Source: a bacterium
Lineage (GTDB): Bacteria; JAGOBX01
DNA: 64,000 bases
Assembly (NCBI GenBank): GCA_029551925.1
Contig: JAKPEO010000103.1
Coordinates: forward strand, 1-64,000
Direction of reading: 5' to 3'
Part shown: positions 18,848 to 28,335 of the stretch, piece after piece
Numbering within the stretch: position 1 is the stretch's first letter
How the letters are laid out: each line of letters opens with the position of its first letter
Made by a program: the position numbers and the translations under genes
Notes under the pieces: generated by a model
Databases searched by the model: none
What the model was told of the DNA's origin: nothing
Seen by the model: only the letters and a program-made list of their open reading frames with translations

Positions 18848-18913
18848 TTTTTATATCCATATTTTGTAATTTTTAAAAGTATATGCGAATCTGCGCACAT
18901 ACTCACATTTTTA

Positions 18914-20002
18914 TTATTTTATCGCATTTGCAACTGCTTCAATTATAAAATCAATATTTTTATCAGTTAATTTCGGAAAAATAGGTAAATTTATCACTCT
19001 TGCCGAAATATACTCGGCATTTTCGCAATAAGCATCTGAATATTCAGAAAACATAGGATGTTTATATAATGGCAAATGATAACAGCGTCGAGTATCTACG
19101 CCAAACTCATTAATTTTTTTATCTATCTCATCGCGATTTTCTACTAATATCGGAAATAAAAACCACGCCATTTTATTATCTTTTTCAATCTTTATAGTTT
19201 GGATTTTTCCAGTTTGTGAAAATGCTTTAATATACTTCTGGGCAATTTCAGCTCTGCGTGTAAGATATTTTTTAATTTTAGAAAATTGCGCTAATCCAAT
19301 AGCAGCTTGCATATCTGTTAATCGCGCATTATATCCCAACATAATATGCTTATATTTTTCGCGCGGATCTTCGCCCTGATTACGCATTATCATAATTTTT
19401 TCTGCGTAATTATCATTATCAGTAAATATCATACCGCCTTCTATTGTTGTCATAACCTTCGCAGAATGAAAACTCATAGTGGCAATATCGCCAAAACTGC
19501 CAAGAGGTTTATTTTTATAATAACCGCCAAGTGACTGCGCGGCATCAACAATCAAATATAATCCGTGTTTTCGGCATATTTTTTCGATTATATCATAATC
19601 GCAAGAATTTCCGCCATAATCCATTGTCAGTACTGCTTTTGTTTTTGATGTTATACATTTTTCAATTGCTTCCGGCATAATTGTAAATGTATATCTATCA
19701 ATATCGGCATATACTGGTACAGCGCCTTGATTTAATACCATACTGCCCGTTGCAATATATGTCATCGCCGGCAAAATAATTTCGTCTCCGGGTTTTATCC
19801 CCAAAACTTTAAATGCTATGTCTAATGCAGTTGTCCCATTATTTACTGCTAATGCATATTTGCGATTGACATATGCTTTCATTGCTTCTTCAAATTTTGC
19901 TGTTTGCGGGCCCATAGAAAGCCAATTAATATCAAAAAGTTTTTTCACTTCATTAAATTCGTCTTCGCCTATATCAGGTATTGCCCAAGGTATCTTTTTC
20001 AT
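18914..20002 (-). CDS. DegT/DnrJ/EryC1/StrS-family PLP aminotransferase
   Basis: ALAVNNGTTALDIAFKVLGIKPGDEIILP, LIVDAAQSLGG, MSFHSAKVMTTIEGGMI. Confidence 0.95.
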   Translation of the reverse strand: MKKIPWAIPDIGEDEFNEVKKLFDINWLSMGPQTAKFEEAMKAYVNRKYALAVNNGTTALDIAFKVLGIKPGDEIILPAMTYIATGSMVLNQGAVPVYADIDRYTFTIMPEAIEKCITSKTKAVLTMDYGGNSCDYDIIEKICRKHGLYLIVDAAQSLGGYYKNKPLGSFGDIATMSFHSAKVMTTIEGGMIFTDNDNYAEKIMIMRNQGEDPREKYKHIMLGYNARLTDMQAAIGLAQFSKIKKYLTRRAEIAQKYIKAFSQTGKIQTIKIEKDNKMAWFLFPILVENRDEIDKKINEFGVDTRRCYHLPLYKHPMFSEYSDAYCENAEYISARVINLPIFPKLTDKNIDFIIEAVANAIK

Positions 20003-20464
20003 TTTTCTTTTCTGCGTTATTTCATTAAATTTTTAAACATAAAGTTAATAATTATATTTTAAAGTCATAAAAAATTCAACGCCTCTTTTTGTTTTGTTTG
20101 AGAAATATCCCAAACATAGTATCCCTTTATGGAAGATAATGTTACGGTTAATAAATCCAAAAAAATATAAAGATTAAAAAATTATGGAAAGAAAAATAAA
20201 AGGACCTGAATAAAAGTAAGGAACACATAAAATATTTTACAAAAATTTGAATACGAGTATAATAGAAATGAAAACGGATTAGTGCAGATAAATTTTTCAA
20301 CTTAAAAAAATTGAAAAAAACCTGTATTTTATCCGATTTTGTGCATTTTATTTTTAATTTTAAGCGTTTAATTTACGTTATTATTAACAAATGAATTGTC
20401 AATTTTTTAAAACCGCGCAACTTTGGGTTTTATCAATTTATCAAAATTACTTTATAAAAAAATC

Positions 20465-20493
20465 TTGACTATTTTTTTGTTTTGGCGTAAAAT
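20465..20493 (+). promoter_or_regulatory. Sigma70-type promoter upstream of the coiled-coil gene
   Basis: TTGACT (20465-20470), 17-nt spacer, TAAAAT (20488-20493). Confidence 0.7.
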
Positions 20494-20534
20494 TTACGAT
20501 TATATTTTTTGAATATTTTAAGGAGTGAATTTGT

Positions 20535-20864
20535 ATGAAGGTAGGATTAATAGTTGCAGTTGTTCTTTTAATTGTAAGTTTAGGTGCGGCCGGCTTTTTC
20601 TTCCAGCAGAAGCAAGCTGCCGAAGAGCAAGCAACGCAAGCGCAGGAACAATTAGCAGAATTACAAAAGACGATGGCAGACCTAAAAAAAGAAAGCGCAG
20701 AAGCAAAAAGTAAATTTGAAGAATTAACAGAACAGGTCAACACATTAACAACAGAAAAAGAAGAATTGCAAAAGCAGGTTGAAGAACTCACAGCAGAAAA
20801 AGAAAAATTAACAGAAGAATTATCAAAAAAATCAGCCCCTGCAGGAAAGGGCAAAAAGAAATAG
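20535..20864 (+). CDS. Small membrane-anchored coiled-coil protein
   Basis: AGGAG at 20521-20525, N-terminal TM helix (VGLIVAVVLLIVSLGAAGFFF) then continuous E/K/Q-rich heptads. Confidence 0.85.
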   Translation: MKVGLIVAVVLLIVSLGAAGFFFQQKQAAEEQATQAQEQLAELQKTMADLKKESAEAKSKFEELTEQVNTLTTEKEELQKQVEELTAEKEKLTEELSKKSAPAGKGKKK

Positions 20865-21478
20865 TGCTTATACTGAATGAATTAAATAGTCAGACTGCCA
20901 GAATTTTAAATGAAATTATTTTAAATGCCGGAATAATTCTCTGGCCATCTGGTGGCGTATATGGATTGGCTTGCGATGCAACAAATAACGCTGCTGTTTC
21001 AAAAATCTATGAACTCAAACAGCGCGATTGCGGCAAGCCATTATCCATTATCGCAAACAAAAACACCGCATATAATTACGCTTGTATTCCGGATACCGCT
21101 TCAAAAATAATAAACGAATATTGGCCTGATTTTATTGGGATAATTGTTCCTAAAAAACCGGCAATCAAAGATTTTGTTACAGCCGGCAAATCTACAATAG
21201 GATTAGTATGTTCTTCTATTTTCAATGAATTTTTAGCTGATAATATTTTAATGCCGCTCGCTTCAACATCGGCAAATCTATCCGGCGAAAAAGAAATTAT
21301 TGATACAGCGACGGCTATAAAAACATTTGAAAATAAAGTTGAAGCCATTATCGTTTATGATCATAATAACGGCTGCCTCAATACCTTAATAGAATTCGAT
21401 GAACAAAATAATTTTAAAATTATTAGAGAAGGTAAATATTCTCTTGCAGAATTAAAAAATAAATTAGCGCTGCAATAA
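20864..21478 (+). CDS. tsaC: Sua5/YrdC/YciO-family protein (threonylcarbamoyl-AMP synthase)
   Basis: WPSGGVYGLACDATNNAAVSKIYELKQRDCGKPLSII; GTG start overlaps the upstream stop by one base. Confidence 0.88.
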   Translation: MLILNELNSQTARILNEIILNAGIILWPSGGVYGLACDATNNAAVSKIYELKQRDCGKPLSIIANKNTAYNYACIPDTASKIINEYWPDFIGIIVPKKPAIKDFVTAGKSTIGLVCSSIFNEFLADNILMPLASTSANLSGEKEIIDTATAIKTFENKVEAIIVYDHNNGCLNTLIEFDEQNNFKIIREGKYSLAELKNKLALQ

Positions 21479-21583
21479 TTATTACGCATTATTATTTTTT
21501 ATTAAATGCCACTGTTTTTTTTAAACAAATGAACAAGTTAAAAATAATTAGACAAATCAAGTTTTGGCGGGTTAAATGTTAAA

Positions 21584-21636
21584 GATATTTGCAGCAGAAA
21601 AATTTTATAACTTAAAATTTTTCTGCTGCAAATATC
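21584..21636. repeat. 24-bp perfect stem, 5-nt loop hairpin
   Basis: GATATTTGCAGCAGAAAAATTTTA (21584-21607) / TAAAATTTTTCTGCTGCAAATATC (21613-21636). Confidence 0.9.
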
Positions 21637-21774
21637 CATAATAACAACTAAATAACAAAAGCCCTGACTTAATTTAATATATGTAATATCTGCTGCACAA
21701 ACTTGATACGGAAATTATTATTATTCTGTTTTATTCACAGCGTCGGCAATTAAGTCATTTTTTTGTTCTCTTTG

Positions 21775-21825
21775 GATTGTGGTAATCTGGTAAACTTTAA
21801 AAAAGTTTGCCATATTTCCACAATC
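21775..21825. repeat. 24-bp imperfect inverted repeat, 3-nt loop
   Basis: GATTGTGGTAATCTGGTAAACTTT / AAAGTTTGCCATATTTCCACAATC, 21 of 24 Watson-Crick pairs, plus one G:T. Confidence 0.85.
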
Positions 21826-21986
21826 TTTCTTTATTAAAAAATGGAAAAGACCTAAATTATTTTTTTGGCTATTTTTTTTAGGACATTATAGATGCCTGAT
21901 ATATTAATGGAATTTTTTGGTTGTGTACGGCAAAGCATTTAAAATTCAACTTGAATTATATTTATTAATAATTAATATTTTGATTT

Positions 21987-23075
21987 ATGAAGTTCAATTT
22001 TGATGGAAATAAATTATATTATCATCCGAAGCGTGTAAGCGATTGGCTTACTAATGAATTTTCGGTTTTTCCGATTTATATAGAAATTTCGCTTTCTAAT
22101 TTTTGCAATCATGCCTGCATATTTTGCGCGCTTGATTTTTGTCTAAAACAAACTAAAAATTTATTTGCTACTGATAGATTATTGAAATTGCTCGATGAAT
22201 TTGCGGATTGTAAGGTTAAAAGTATTTTATATGCGGGCACAGGCGAGCCGATGATACACAAAGATATTATGAAAATTTTAAATTATACAGCGTCAAAAAA
22301 AATTGATACTGCAATAAATACAAATATGGTATTATACACGCCAGAAAAAATAAAAGAATCTCTACATTACCTTGTTTGGTTGCGAGCAAGTATTGATGCA
22401 GGTTCAAAAAAAACATACGCTTTAATCCATAATACAAAAGAATCTGATTTTGATATTGTCTTGAAAAATTTAGAATATGCAGTTAAATCCAAAAATGATA
22501 AAAAATTAAATGTAACAATCGGCACACAATTTTTATTAATAAATCAAAATAAAGATGAAGTATTAATGCTCGCTAAAATTTTAAAAGATATAGGAGTTGA
22601 TTATTACAGCATAAAACCATATAATCAACATTATTCAAGTTCAAACAACTGCACTGTTGATTTAATTACAACAGAATTTATCGAATATTTAAATTGCGAA
22701 TTAAAAAAACTTCAAACTGAAAAATTCAATATTATATTCAGAAAAAAATCATTTGAAAAAACATCTACCAAACAGCGCGATTACCAAAAATGTTACGGCC
22801 CAAATTTTATAACACATTTAAGAGAAGATGGAAATATTTATTTTTGCGAATCACTCTATAATTATCAAGAATACATATTAGGAAATATTTATAAAAATTC
22901 ATTTAAAGAAATATGGCTTAGCGAAAATCGTAAAAAAATATTCCAAAAAATAAATGATGATTTTGAATATTTAAAAAACAATATATGCAGACCTACTTGC
23001 AGAAATAACAGCATTAATAATTACTTGTGGCAATTGAAAAATCCCGAATACGTCGAGCATATAAATTTTATTTAA
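21987..23075 (+). CDS. Radical SAM protein with SPASM-like C-terminus
   Basis: CNHACIFC motif, GTGEPMIH, C-terminal Cys cluster CYGP...CESLYNY...CRPTC. Confidence 0.88.
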   Translation: MKFNFDGNKLYYHPKRVSDWLTNEFSVFPIYIEISLSNFCNHACIFCALDFCLKQTKNLFATDRLLKLLDEFADCKVKSILYAGTGEPMIHKDIMKILNYTASKKIDTAINTNMVLYTPEKIKESLHYLVWLRASIDAGSKKTYALIHNTKESDFDIVLKNLEYAVKSKNDKKLNVTIGTQFLLINQNKDEVLMLAKILKDIGVDYYSIKPYNQHYSSSNNCTVDLITTEFIEYLNCELKKLQTEKFNIIFRKKSFEKTSTKQRDYQKCYGPNFITHLREDGNIYFCESLYNYQEYILGNIYKNSFKEIWLSENRKKIFQKINDDFEYLKNNICRPTCRNNSINNYLWQLKNPEYVEHINFI

Positions 23076-23085
23076 TTATAAAAAA

Positions 23086-24144
23086 ATGGCTACTTTATAT
23101 AATTTAAGTAAAGCATTTGTCAAATTAGCATTAAAAAAAACATTAAACAAAAGATTTCCCTTAAATGTATTTATCGCGGTTACCAATAAATGTAATTTGA
23201 AATGCGATTACTGCTATGGCGAATATTATAATCGTAAAAATTTTCGAGAATTTACAACCGATGAATTAATTGATATTTTAAAAACGATAAAAAAAATGGG
23301 CTGCATATTTTTGCAGTTGCAGGGTGGTGAGCCATTATTAAGAAAAGACATAAAGATACTTGTAGAAACTGCAAAATCCTTAAATTTGAATACAGATTTA
23401 TTAACTAATGCCATATTAATTCCAAAACATATTGATACTATTAAAATGCTTGACAGTATTTGTATAAGTTTAGATGGTTCAAAATTTATAAATGACAAAA
23501 ATCGCGGAACTGATACATTTGAAAAAATAGTTGAAGGTATAGATATTTGCAAATCAGAAAAAATACCGACAAGAATCAATGCTGTGATTACTAATGACAC
23601 AACTATAGACGACATTAATTTTTTAATGGAATTTGTCAAATCTAAAAATATATTATTGAATTTTTGTCCGTCGTTCAAATTTAAGCCATTAACAGAAAAT
23701 AAAAATTATGATTATTTCAATTATGATACTGAAAAATATTTTAAATTATTGGATATAATTATAGATTACAAAAAAAAAGATTATCCGATACAATTTTCTA
23801 TTAATGCCTATAAGATTGCAAAAGAATGGAGTTTGCCATTAGAAAAAATCAGAGTTTCAAAAAACAAATTATCAGAAAATCTCAATTTTCCAAAATGCTA
23901 TCACGGCGATTATGTATGCTTTATTGATAGCGACGGCAGGTTGTATCCTTGCTGTAATTTCTGGAACGATTATGTAGATATAAATGTCCACGAATTAGGT
24001 TTTGAAAAAGCATTTCAAAAGCTCACGCGATTAAATTGCCAAGCGTGTTATATCTATTCTTATATTGATAGAAATCTTCTTTTAAATTTTAATTTTTCTA
24101 CTCTGCTTAATTATATTAAAATAAAAAAATTTGATTTGAAATAA
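23086..24144 (+). CDS. Radical SAM/SPASM-like protein
   Basis: CNLKCDYC, LQGGEPLLRKDI, C-terminal DSDGRLYPCCNFW...CQAC. Confidence 0.92.
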   Translation: MATLYNLSKAFVKLALKKTLNKRFPLNVFIAVTNKCNLKCDYCYGEYYNRKNFREFTTDELIDILKTIKKMGCIFLQLQGGEPLLRKDIKILVETAKSLNLNTDLLTNAILIPKHIDTIKMLDSICISLDGSKFINDKNRGTDTFEKIVEGIDICKSEKIPTRINAVITNDTTIDDINFLMEFVKSKNILLNFCPSFKFKPLTENKNYDYFNYDTEKYFKLLDIIIDYKKKDYPIQFSINAYKIAKEWSLPLEKIRVSKNKLSENLNFPKCYHGDYVCFIDSDGRLYPCCNFWNDYVDINVHELGFEKAFQKLTRLNCQACYIYSYIDRNLLLNFNFSTLLNYIKIKKFDLK

Positions 24145-26234
24145 TGTCATCAAAAATTTTCAAAACCAAAATTATTTTTTTTATTATTGTATTTGGCATA
24201 TTTATAAATTTTTGTTTTTTTTTCTATCAATACAAAAATTATCTAATTTATGATACAGACGGCGCAACAATATTTTCGCAATTGTATAATATAATTTATC
24301 AAGGAAAATTTTATTTATCTTATTTAGACATTAATTCACTGCGCGAACATTTTTCGTGGGTTAAATTAATTACCGCTCCAGCTTTTATTATTACTAATTG
24401 GCAATTATCTCCTTATCTAATTTTATTATTTTTGCTTGTTTTTTCAGTTTTTTTTCTTTACAAATACTGCTCACTAATTTTTAAAAATTTCACAACTCCT
24501 ATGCTTATAGTATTTATTTATTTACTAAATCCTTATTTTAGAAATATTTTATTTACTGCTGACGAAGGGACTTACGCTGTCTTCCTTATATTTTTATATT
24601 TTGTTTCATTAAAACAAAACAATAAAAAAATAATGATTATTTCGCTTATTTTGTTTTGTCTCGCAAAAGAAACAAATTTTGTGTTTGCCGGAATTTTAGT
24701 TTTATATAGTATGCTTTTTACAAAACATAAAAAAATCGCGGCTTTTTTATTATTTTTTGTATGTGTTGGTTTTCTAATAATCACTTTTATAATAATGCCG
24801 TCATTAGGTCATCAATGCGATAAATATTTTCTGATATATTCTGAAATATTGAAAAATCCGCAGATGCAATTACATCAATCAAATTTTTTTGAGAAATTAA
24901 TATCTGAAAAAAAAATTTTTTTTCTTATAGAATTATTAATTCCAACGGCATTCATTATACTTTTAGATTTTAAAAAATTTATTATTATTTTGTTTTTTTA
25001 TTTTATATTAACAATAACTGGCAAAGATGCAGCGTTCAATATTAATTTTTATTATTTTTCAGTTTGTTTGCCCATAATATTTTTAGCGTTTGTCGCTGCT
25101 CTTGCAAAAATTAAAAATTTCAAAGCGTTAAATACTTTTTTATTTTTTGTTTTTATTTTTAATTTAGCAATTAACGGCTATTACAAATTTTATAAAACAG
25201 ATCACTCAAAAAAATTTAATACTGAAAATAATCAAGAATTAAAAAAAATACTTTTGTTAATTTCCGAAAAACAATCTGTATTCACCACTACACGCTTTCA
25301 TTTTTATATTAGTTTTCGCGAGATAGTGAGAATGCCGCATATTGAAAATATTCAAGAAGATATTATTCTTCTTGATTTTTCAGAAAATGAATGGTTTTTA
25401 ATGGCGCCTGTAAAAAACAAAAAAATATTAGAATTATATTTAATGAAAAAAATACTTTGGTTAATTGAAACAAATCAATATTACATAAAATATTTATCTG
25501 ATAATTTTTTAATATTAGAAAAAACTGAAAAAGTCAGCGCTGCTGAAAGCATTGAAAAATTAAAAAAATTATTCGAGCGCAGAATGTATAATATTATTCC
25601 TGAAAATTTTAAAGACAAACTACTGCCTATATATTTGCCTGAAAATGAAAATTATTTGGCATTTGATATTAAACAAAATAAAATTATAAATGCTCCGCTT
25701 TTGACGCAATATACATTTTTGCCAACGGCAAAAATTTCAAAAATAAAATTCAGTAACACTAATCAAGAATATATTGCTGAAAATATTAATAAATATTATA
25801 TTTCTTTAAATGATATTCGAATCCCGCAAAATATACTATTATACGGCATAAATATTCTAAAATGTTCTGTTTTATTTGACGATAGTTCAACGCAATCAAT
25901 AGATATTCCAATATTATTTGACAATCAGCCGCCTCAAATAAAATTAGATAAAAATATTTTGGTTTATAATGACGATTATTCCGTAGTAGAGATAATTGCA
26001 ATTGATAAAAAAGCTAGAGAAAAATATTTGACAAGTTGTATGATTAATAAAAACAGCATATTTATTGACAAAATTTATAATAAAGTAGCGGATATGAGTT
26101 ATGATTTATTTTTACATAATAAACTAACAACATCAGGTAAGATAAAAATAAAAAGTCGCGCAAATTACAAAAAAATTTTAGTGCGCGATTTTGCTGGTAA
26201 CGAAATAATTTTAGATTTTACGCAGCATAATTAA
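24144..26234 (+). CDS. Polytopic membrane protein, DUF2079-like
   Basis: YDTDGATIFSQLYNIIYQGKFYLS...LREHFSWVKLITAPAF..., multiple TM helices; ATG overlaps previous stop (TAATG). Confidence 0.7.
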   Translation: MSSKIFKTKIIFFIIVFGIFINFCFFFYQYKNYLIYDTDGATIFSQLYNIIYQGKFYLSYLDINSLREHFSWVKLITAPAFIITNWQLSPYLILLFLLVFSVFFLYKYCSLIFKNFTTPMLIVFIYLLNPYFRNILFTADEGTYAVFLIFLYFVSLKQNNKKIMIISLILFCLAKETNFVFAGILVLYSMLFTKHKKIAAFLLFFVCVGFLIITFIIMPSLGHQCDKYFLIYSEILKNPQMQLHQSNFFEKLISEKKIFFLIELLIPTAFIILLDFKKFIIILFFYFILTITGKDAAFNINFYYFSVCLPIIFLAFVAALAKIKNFKALNTFLFFVFIFNLAINGYYKFYKTDHSKKFNTENNQELKKILLLISEKQSVFTTTRFHFYISFREIVRMPHIENIQEDIILLDFSENEWFLMAPVKNKKILELYLMKKILWLIETNQYYIKYLSDNFLILEKTEKVSAAESIEKLKKLFERRMYNIIPENFKDKLLPIYLPENENYLAFDIKQNKIINAPLLTQYTFLPTAKISKIKFSNTNQEYIAENINKYYISLNDIRIPQNILLYGINILKCSVLFDDSSTQSIDIPILFDNQPPQIKLDKNILVYNDDYSVVEIIAIDKKAREKYLTSCMINKNSIFIDKIYNKVADMSYDLFLHNKLTTSGKIKIKSRANYKKILVRDFAGNEIILDFTQHN

Positions 26235-26273
26235 AATATTATTTTTATAAATAAAAGGAGGCAAAATACAATT

Positions 26274-26588
26274 ATGCGATTTTATCAAGTAATAACAACA
26301 ATTGACAATTTAGAAGCGGCGAAAAAATTATGCAAAACTGTAATCGAAAAAAAATTAGCGGCGTGCTCGCAAATTTCAAAAGAAATAACGAGCATATATT
26401 GGTGGCAAGGAAAAATCGATGAATCAAATGAATATTACTGCGTCTTCAAGACAACAGAAGATAAATACTCTGCGCTTGAAAAATGTATCAAAGAAAATCA
26501 CAGTTATGACACGCCTGAAATAATTGCATTGGAAATTATCAACGGCTCAAAAAAATATTTCGACTGGCTGATTGAAAGTTTGAGATAA
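26274..26588 (+). CDS. cutA: CutA1 divalent-cation tolerance family protein
   Basis: VITTIDNLEAAKKLCKTVIEKKLAACSQI...SIYWWQGKID...EYYCVFKTTEDKY...SYDTPEIIALEI. Confidence 0.96.
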   Translation: MRFYQVITTIDNLEAAKKLCKTVIEKKLAACSQISKEITSIYWWQGKIDESNEYYCVFKTTEDKYSALEKCIKENHSYDTPEIIALEIINGSKKYFDWLIESLR

Positions 26589-26604
26589 ATTATGTAGACC
26601 AAAT

Positions 26605-26647
26605 TCATCATTCGGCAATTTAAAATTTTTAAATTGCCGAATGATGA
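26605..26647. terminator. Bidirectional terminator hairpin between convergent cutA and cimA
   Basis: TCATCATTCGGCAATTTA (26605-26622) / TAAATTGCCGAATGATGA (26630-26647) perfect 18-bp stem. Confidence 0.85.
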
Positions 26648-26655
26648 AAAAATAA

Positions 26656-28230
26656 TTAATGTTGCTTTTTAGTTTTTTTGGCAAATTTATGAAGATAGTA
26701 ATTATAACTGTCCACTAACGCAATTAAACTCGCTTCTACAATATTCGACGATACTCCGACTGTGCCCCAGTTATTATCTATATCGCGCGATTCAATCAAT
26801 ACGCGCACCATCGCTTCGGTGCCCGCTTCGCCTGCTAATACTCGCACTTTATAATCGGCAAGTTCGACATTTTTAAGTTCTGGATAAAATAGCACAAGAG
26901 CTTTGCGTAAAGCATTATCAAGCGCATTTACAGGGCCATTGCCGTCAGCAACAGTATGTTCGATCCGCTCGCCGACCATTACTTTTATTGATGCTTCGCA
27001 TCTTATAACATTTTCGATTTGTTCATTAATAGCGCGAAAACCAACAATATTAAAATAATTTTTGCATTTGCCGAGCGCTTTTAAAATTAGCAATTCAAAT
27101 GACGCTTCAGCGCTTTCAAATTGATAGCCGGCATTTTCGAGTTTTTTAATTTCTTGAACAATTGGTTTGATTGTTTCGTTATCGCAATCGATATTTAATT
27201 CTTTAAGTTTATATGCGACATTACTGCGTCCCGATAATTCAGAGACCAATACTCTTCGGTGATTGCCGACAAGTTCTGGATCTATATGTTCGTATGTTTT
27301 GCTGTTCTTTTCAATTGCGCTGACATGAATGCCCGCTTTATGAGCAAAAGCGCTGTTGCCCACATACGGCTGTCTTTCATCGTGCGCTAAATTAGCGAGT
27401 TCGCTTATTTCGCGAGAAATATGCGTTAGTTTTTTTAAATTATTCGGATTAATGCAATTCAAATTTAATTTATATTTAAGATTAGGGATAATTGAGCATA
27501 GATTAGCGTTTCCGCAGCGCTCACCTAATCCGTTCATTGTGCCTTGCACAGCAGTAGCGCCCGCTCGTACCGCTTCAATAGTATTTGCCACGCCGCAGCC
27601 GGAATCATTATGGCAGTGGATGCCAATAGGCAAATTTATTTTTGCTGTTACGATTTTTACAATTTCAAATATTTGATGAGGCAGCATTCCGCCATTTGTC
27701 TCGCATAAACAAATAGAATCCGCGCCGCCTTCTGCCGCGGCATATAATGCCTTCAAGGCATATTCTGGATTATTAACATATCCGTCAAAAAAATGTTCGG
27801 CATCGAATATTACTTCGCGTTTATGACTTTTTAAAAATCGCACAGAATTTTCGATTAATTTCAAATTATCATCAAGTCCTATTTTCAAAGCGTGCGTAAC
27901 ATGAAAATCCCAAGATTTACCAAATATTGTAATTACCGGCGTTTTGCTATTTATCAATTCAATTAAATTTTTGTCTTCGCTCACATCTTTGTTTTTTGGG
28001 TGAGCAGTGCTGCCAAACGCCGCTATTTTAGTGTTTTTAAGTTTTACTTTTCTTATCTCTTGAAAGAATTCCATATCTTTTGGATTACTACCGGGCCAGC
28101 CGCCTTCAATATAATGGATTCCTAATTCGTCTAATAATTGAGCAACGCGAACTTTATCTTCTTTTGTAAAAGAAACATATTCGCCTTGACTGCCATCGCG
28201 CAAAGTTGTATCATAAATTAATATTTTCAT
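26656..28230 (-). CDS. cimA: Citramalate synthase
   Basis: [65 protein letters not shown]-terminal regulatory domain. Confidence 0.93.
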   Translation of the reverse strand: MKILIYDTTLRDGSQGEYVSFTKEDKVRVAQLLDELGIHYIEGGWPGSNPKDMEFFQEIRKVKLKNTKIAAFGSTAHPKNKDVSEDKNLIELINSKTPVITIFGKSWDFHVTHALKIGLDDNLKLIENSVRFLKSHKREVIFDAEHFFDGYVNNPEYALKALYAAAEGGADSICLCETNGGMLPHQIFEIVKIVTAKINLPIGIHCHNDSGCGVANTIEAVRAGATAVQGTMNGLGERCGNANLCSIIPNLKYKLNLNCINPNNLKKLTHISREISELANLAHDERQPYVGNSAFAHKAGIHVSAIEKNSKTYEHIDPELVGNHRRVLVSELSGRSNVAYKLKELNIDCDNETIKPIVQEIKKLENAGYQFESAEASFELLILKALGKCKNYFNIVGFRAINEQIENVIRCEASIKVMVGERIEHTVADGNGPVNALDNALRKALVLFYPELKNVELADYKVRVLAGEAGTEAMVRVLIESRDIDNNWGTVGVSSNIVEASLIALVDSYNYYLHKFAKKTKKQH

Positions 28231-28335
28231 TTCTATTACCTCGCTTTACTAAATTTTGTATCTTTATAATATTAATTTTTTTAAATTTTACAAGTTAAAA
28301 AAAAATTGAATTTTTAATGTTGAATTTTAAGAGAA

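Noticed and set aside
20040-20460. Possible decayed transposase in the DegT/coiled-coil gap
   Set aside because: Short broken frames only; I could not match any transposase motif with confidence.
20447-20854. 135-aa minus-strand ORF
   Set aside because: Antisense to the coiled-coil gene, which has a good promoter, RBS and heptad pattern; the reverse translation is S/C/F-rich with no recognisable domain.
23226-23678. 150-aa minus-strand ORF
   Set aside because: Antisense to the second radical-SAM gene with intact CxxxCxxC motif.
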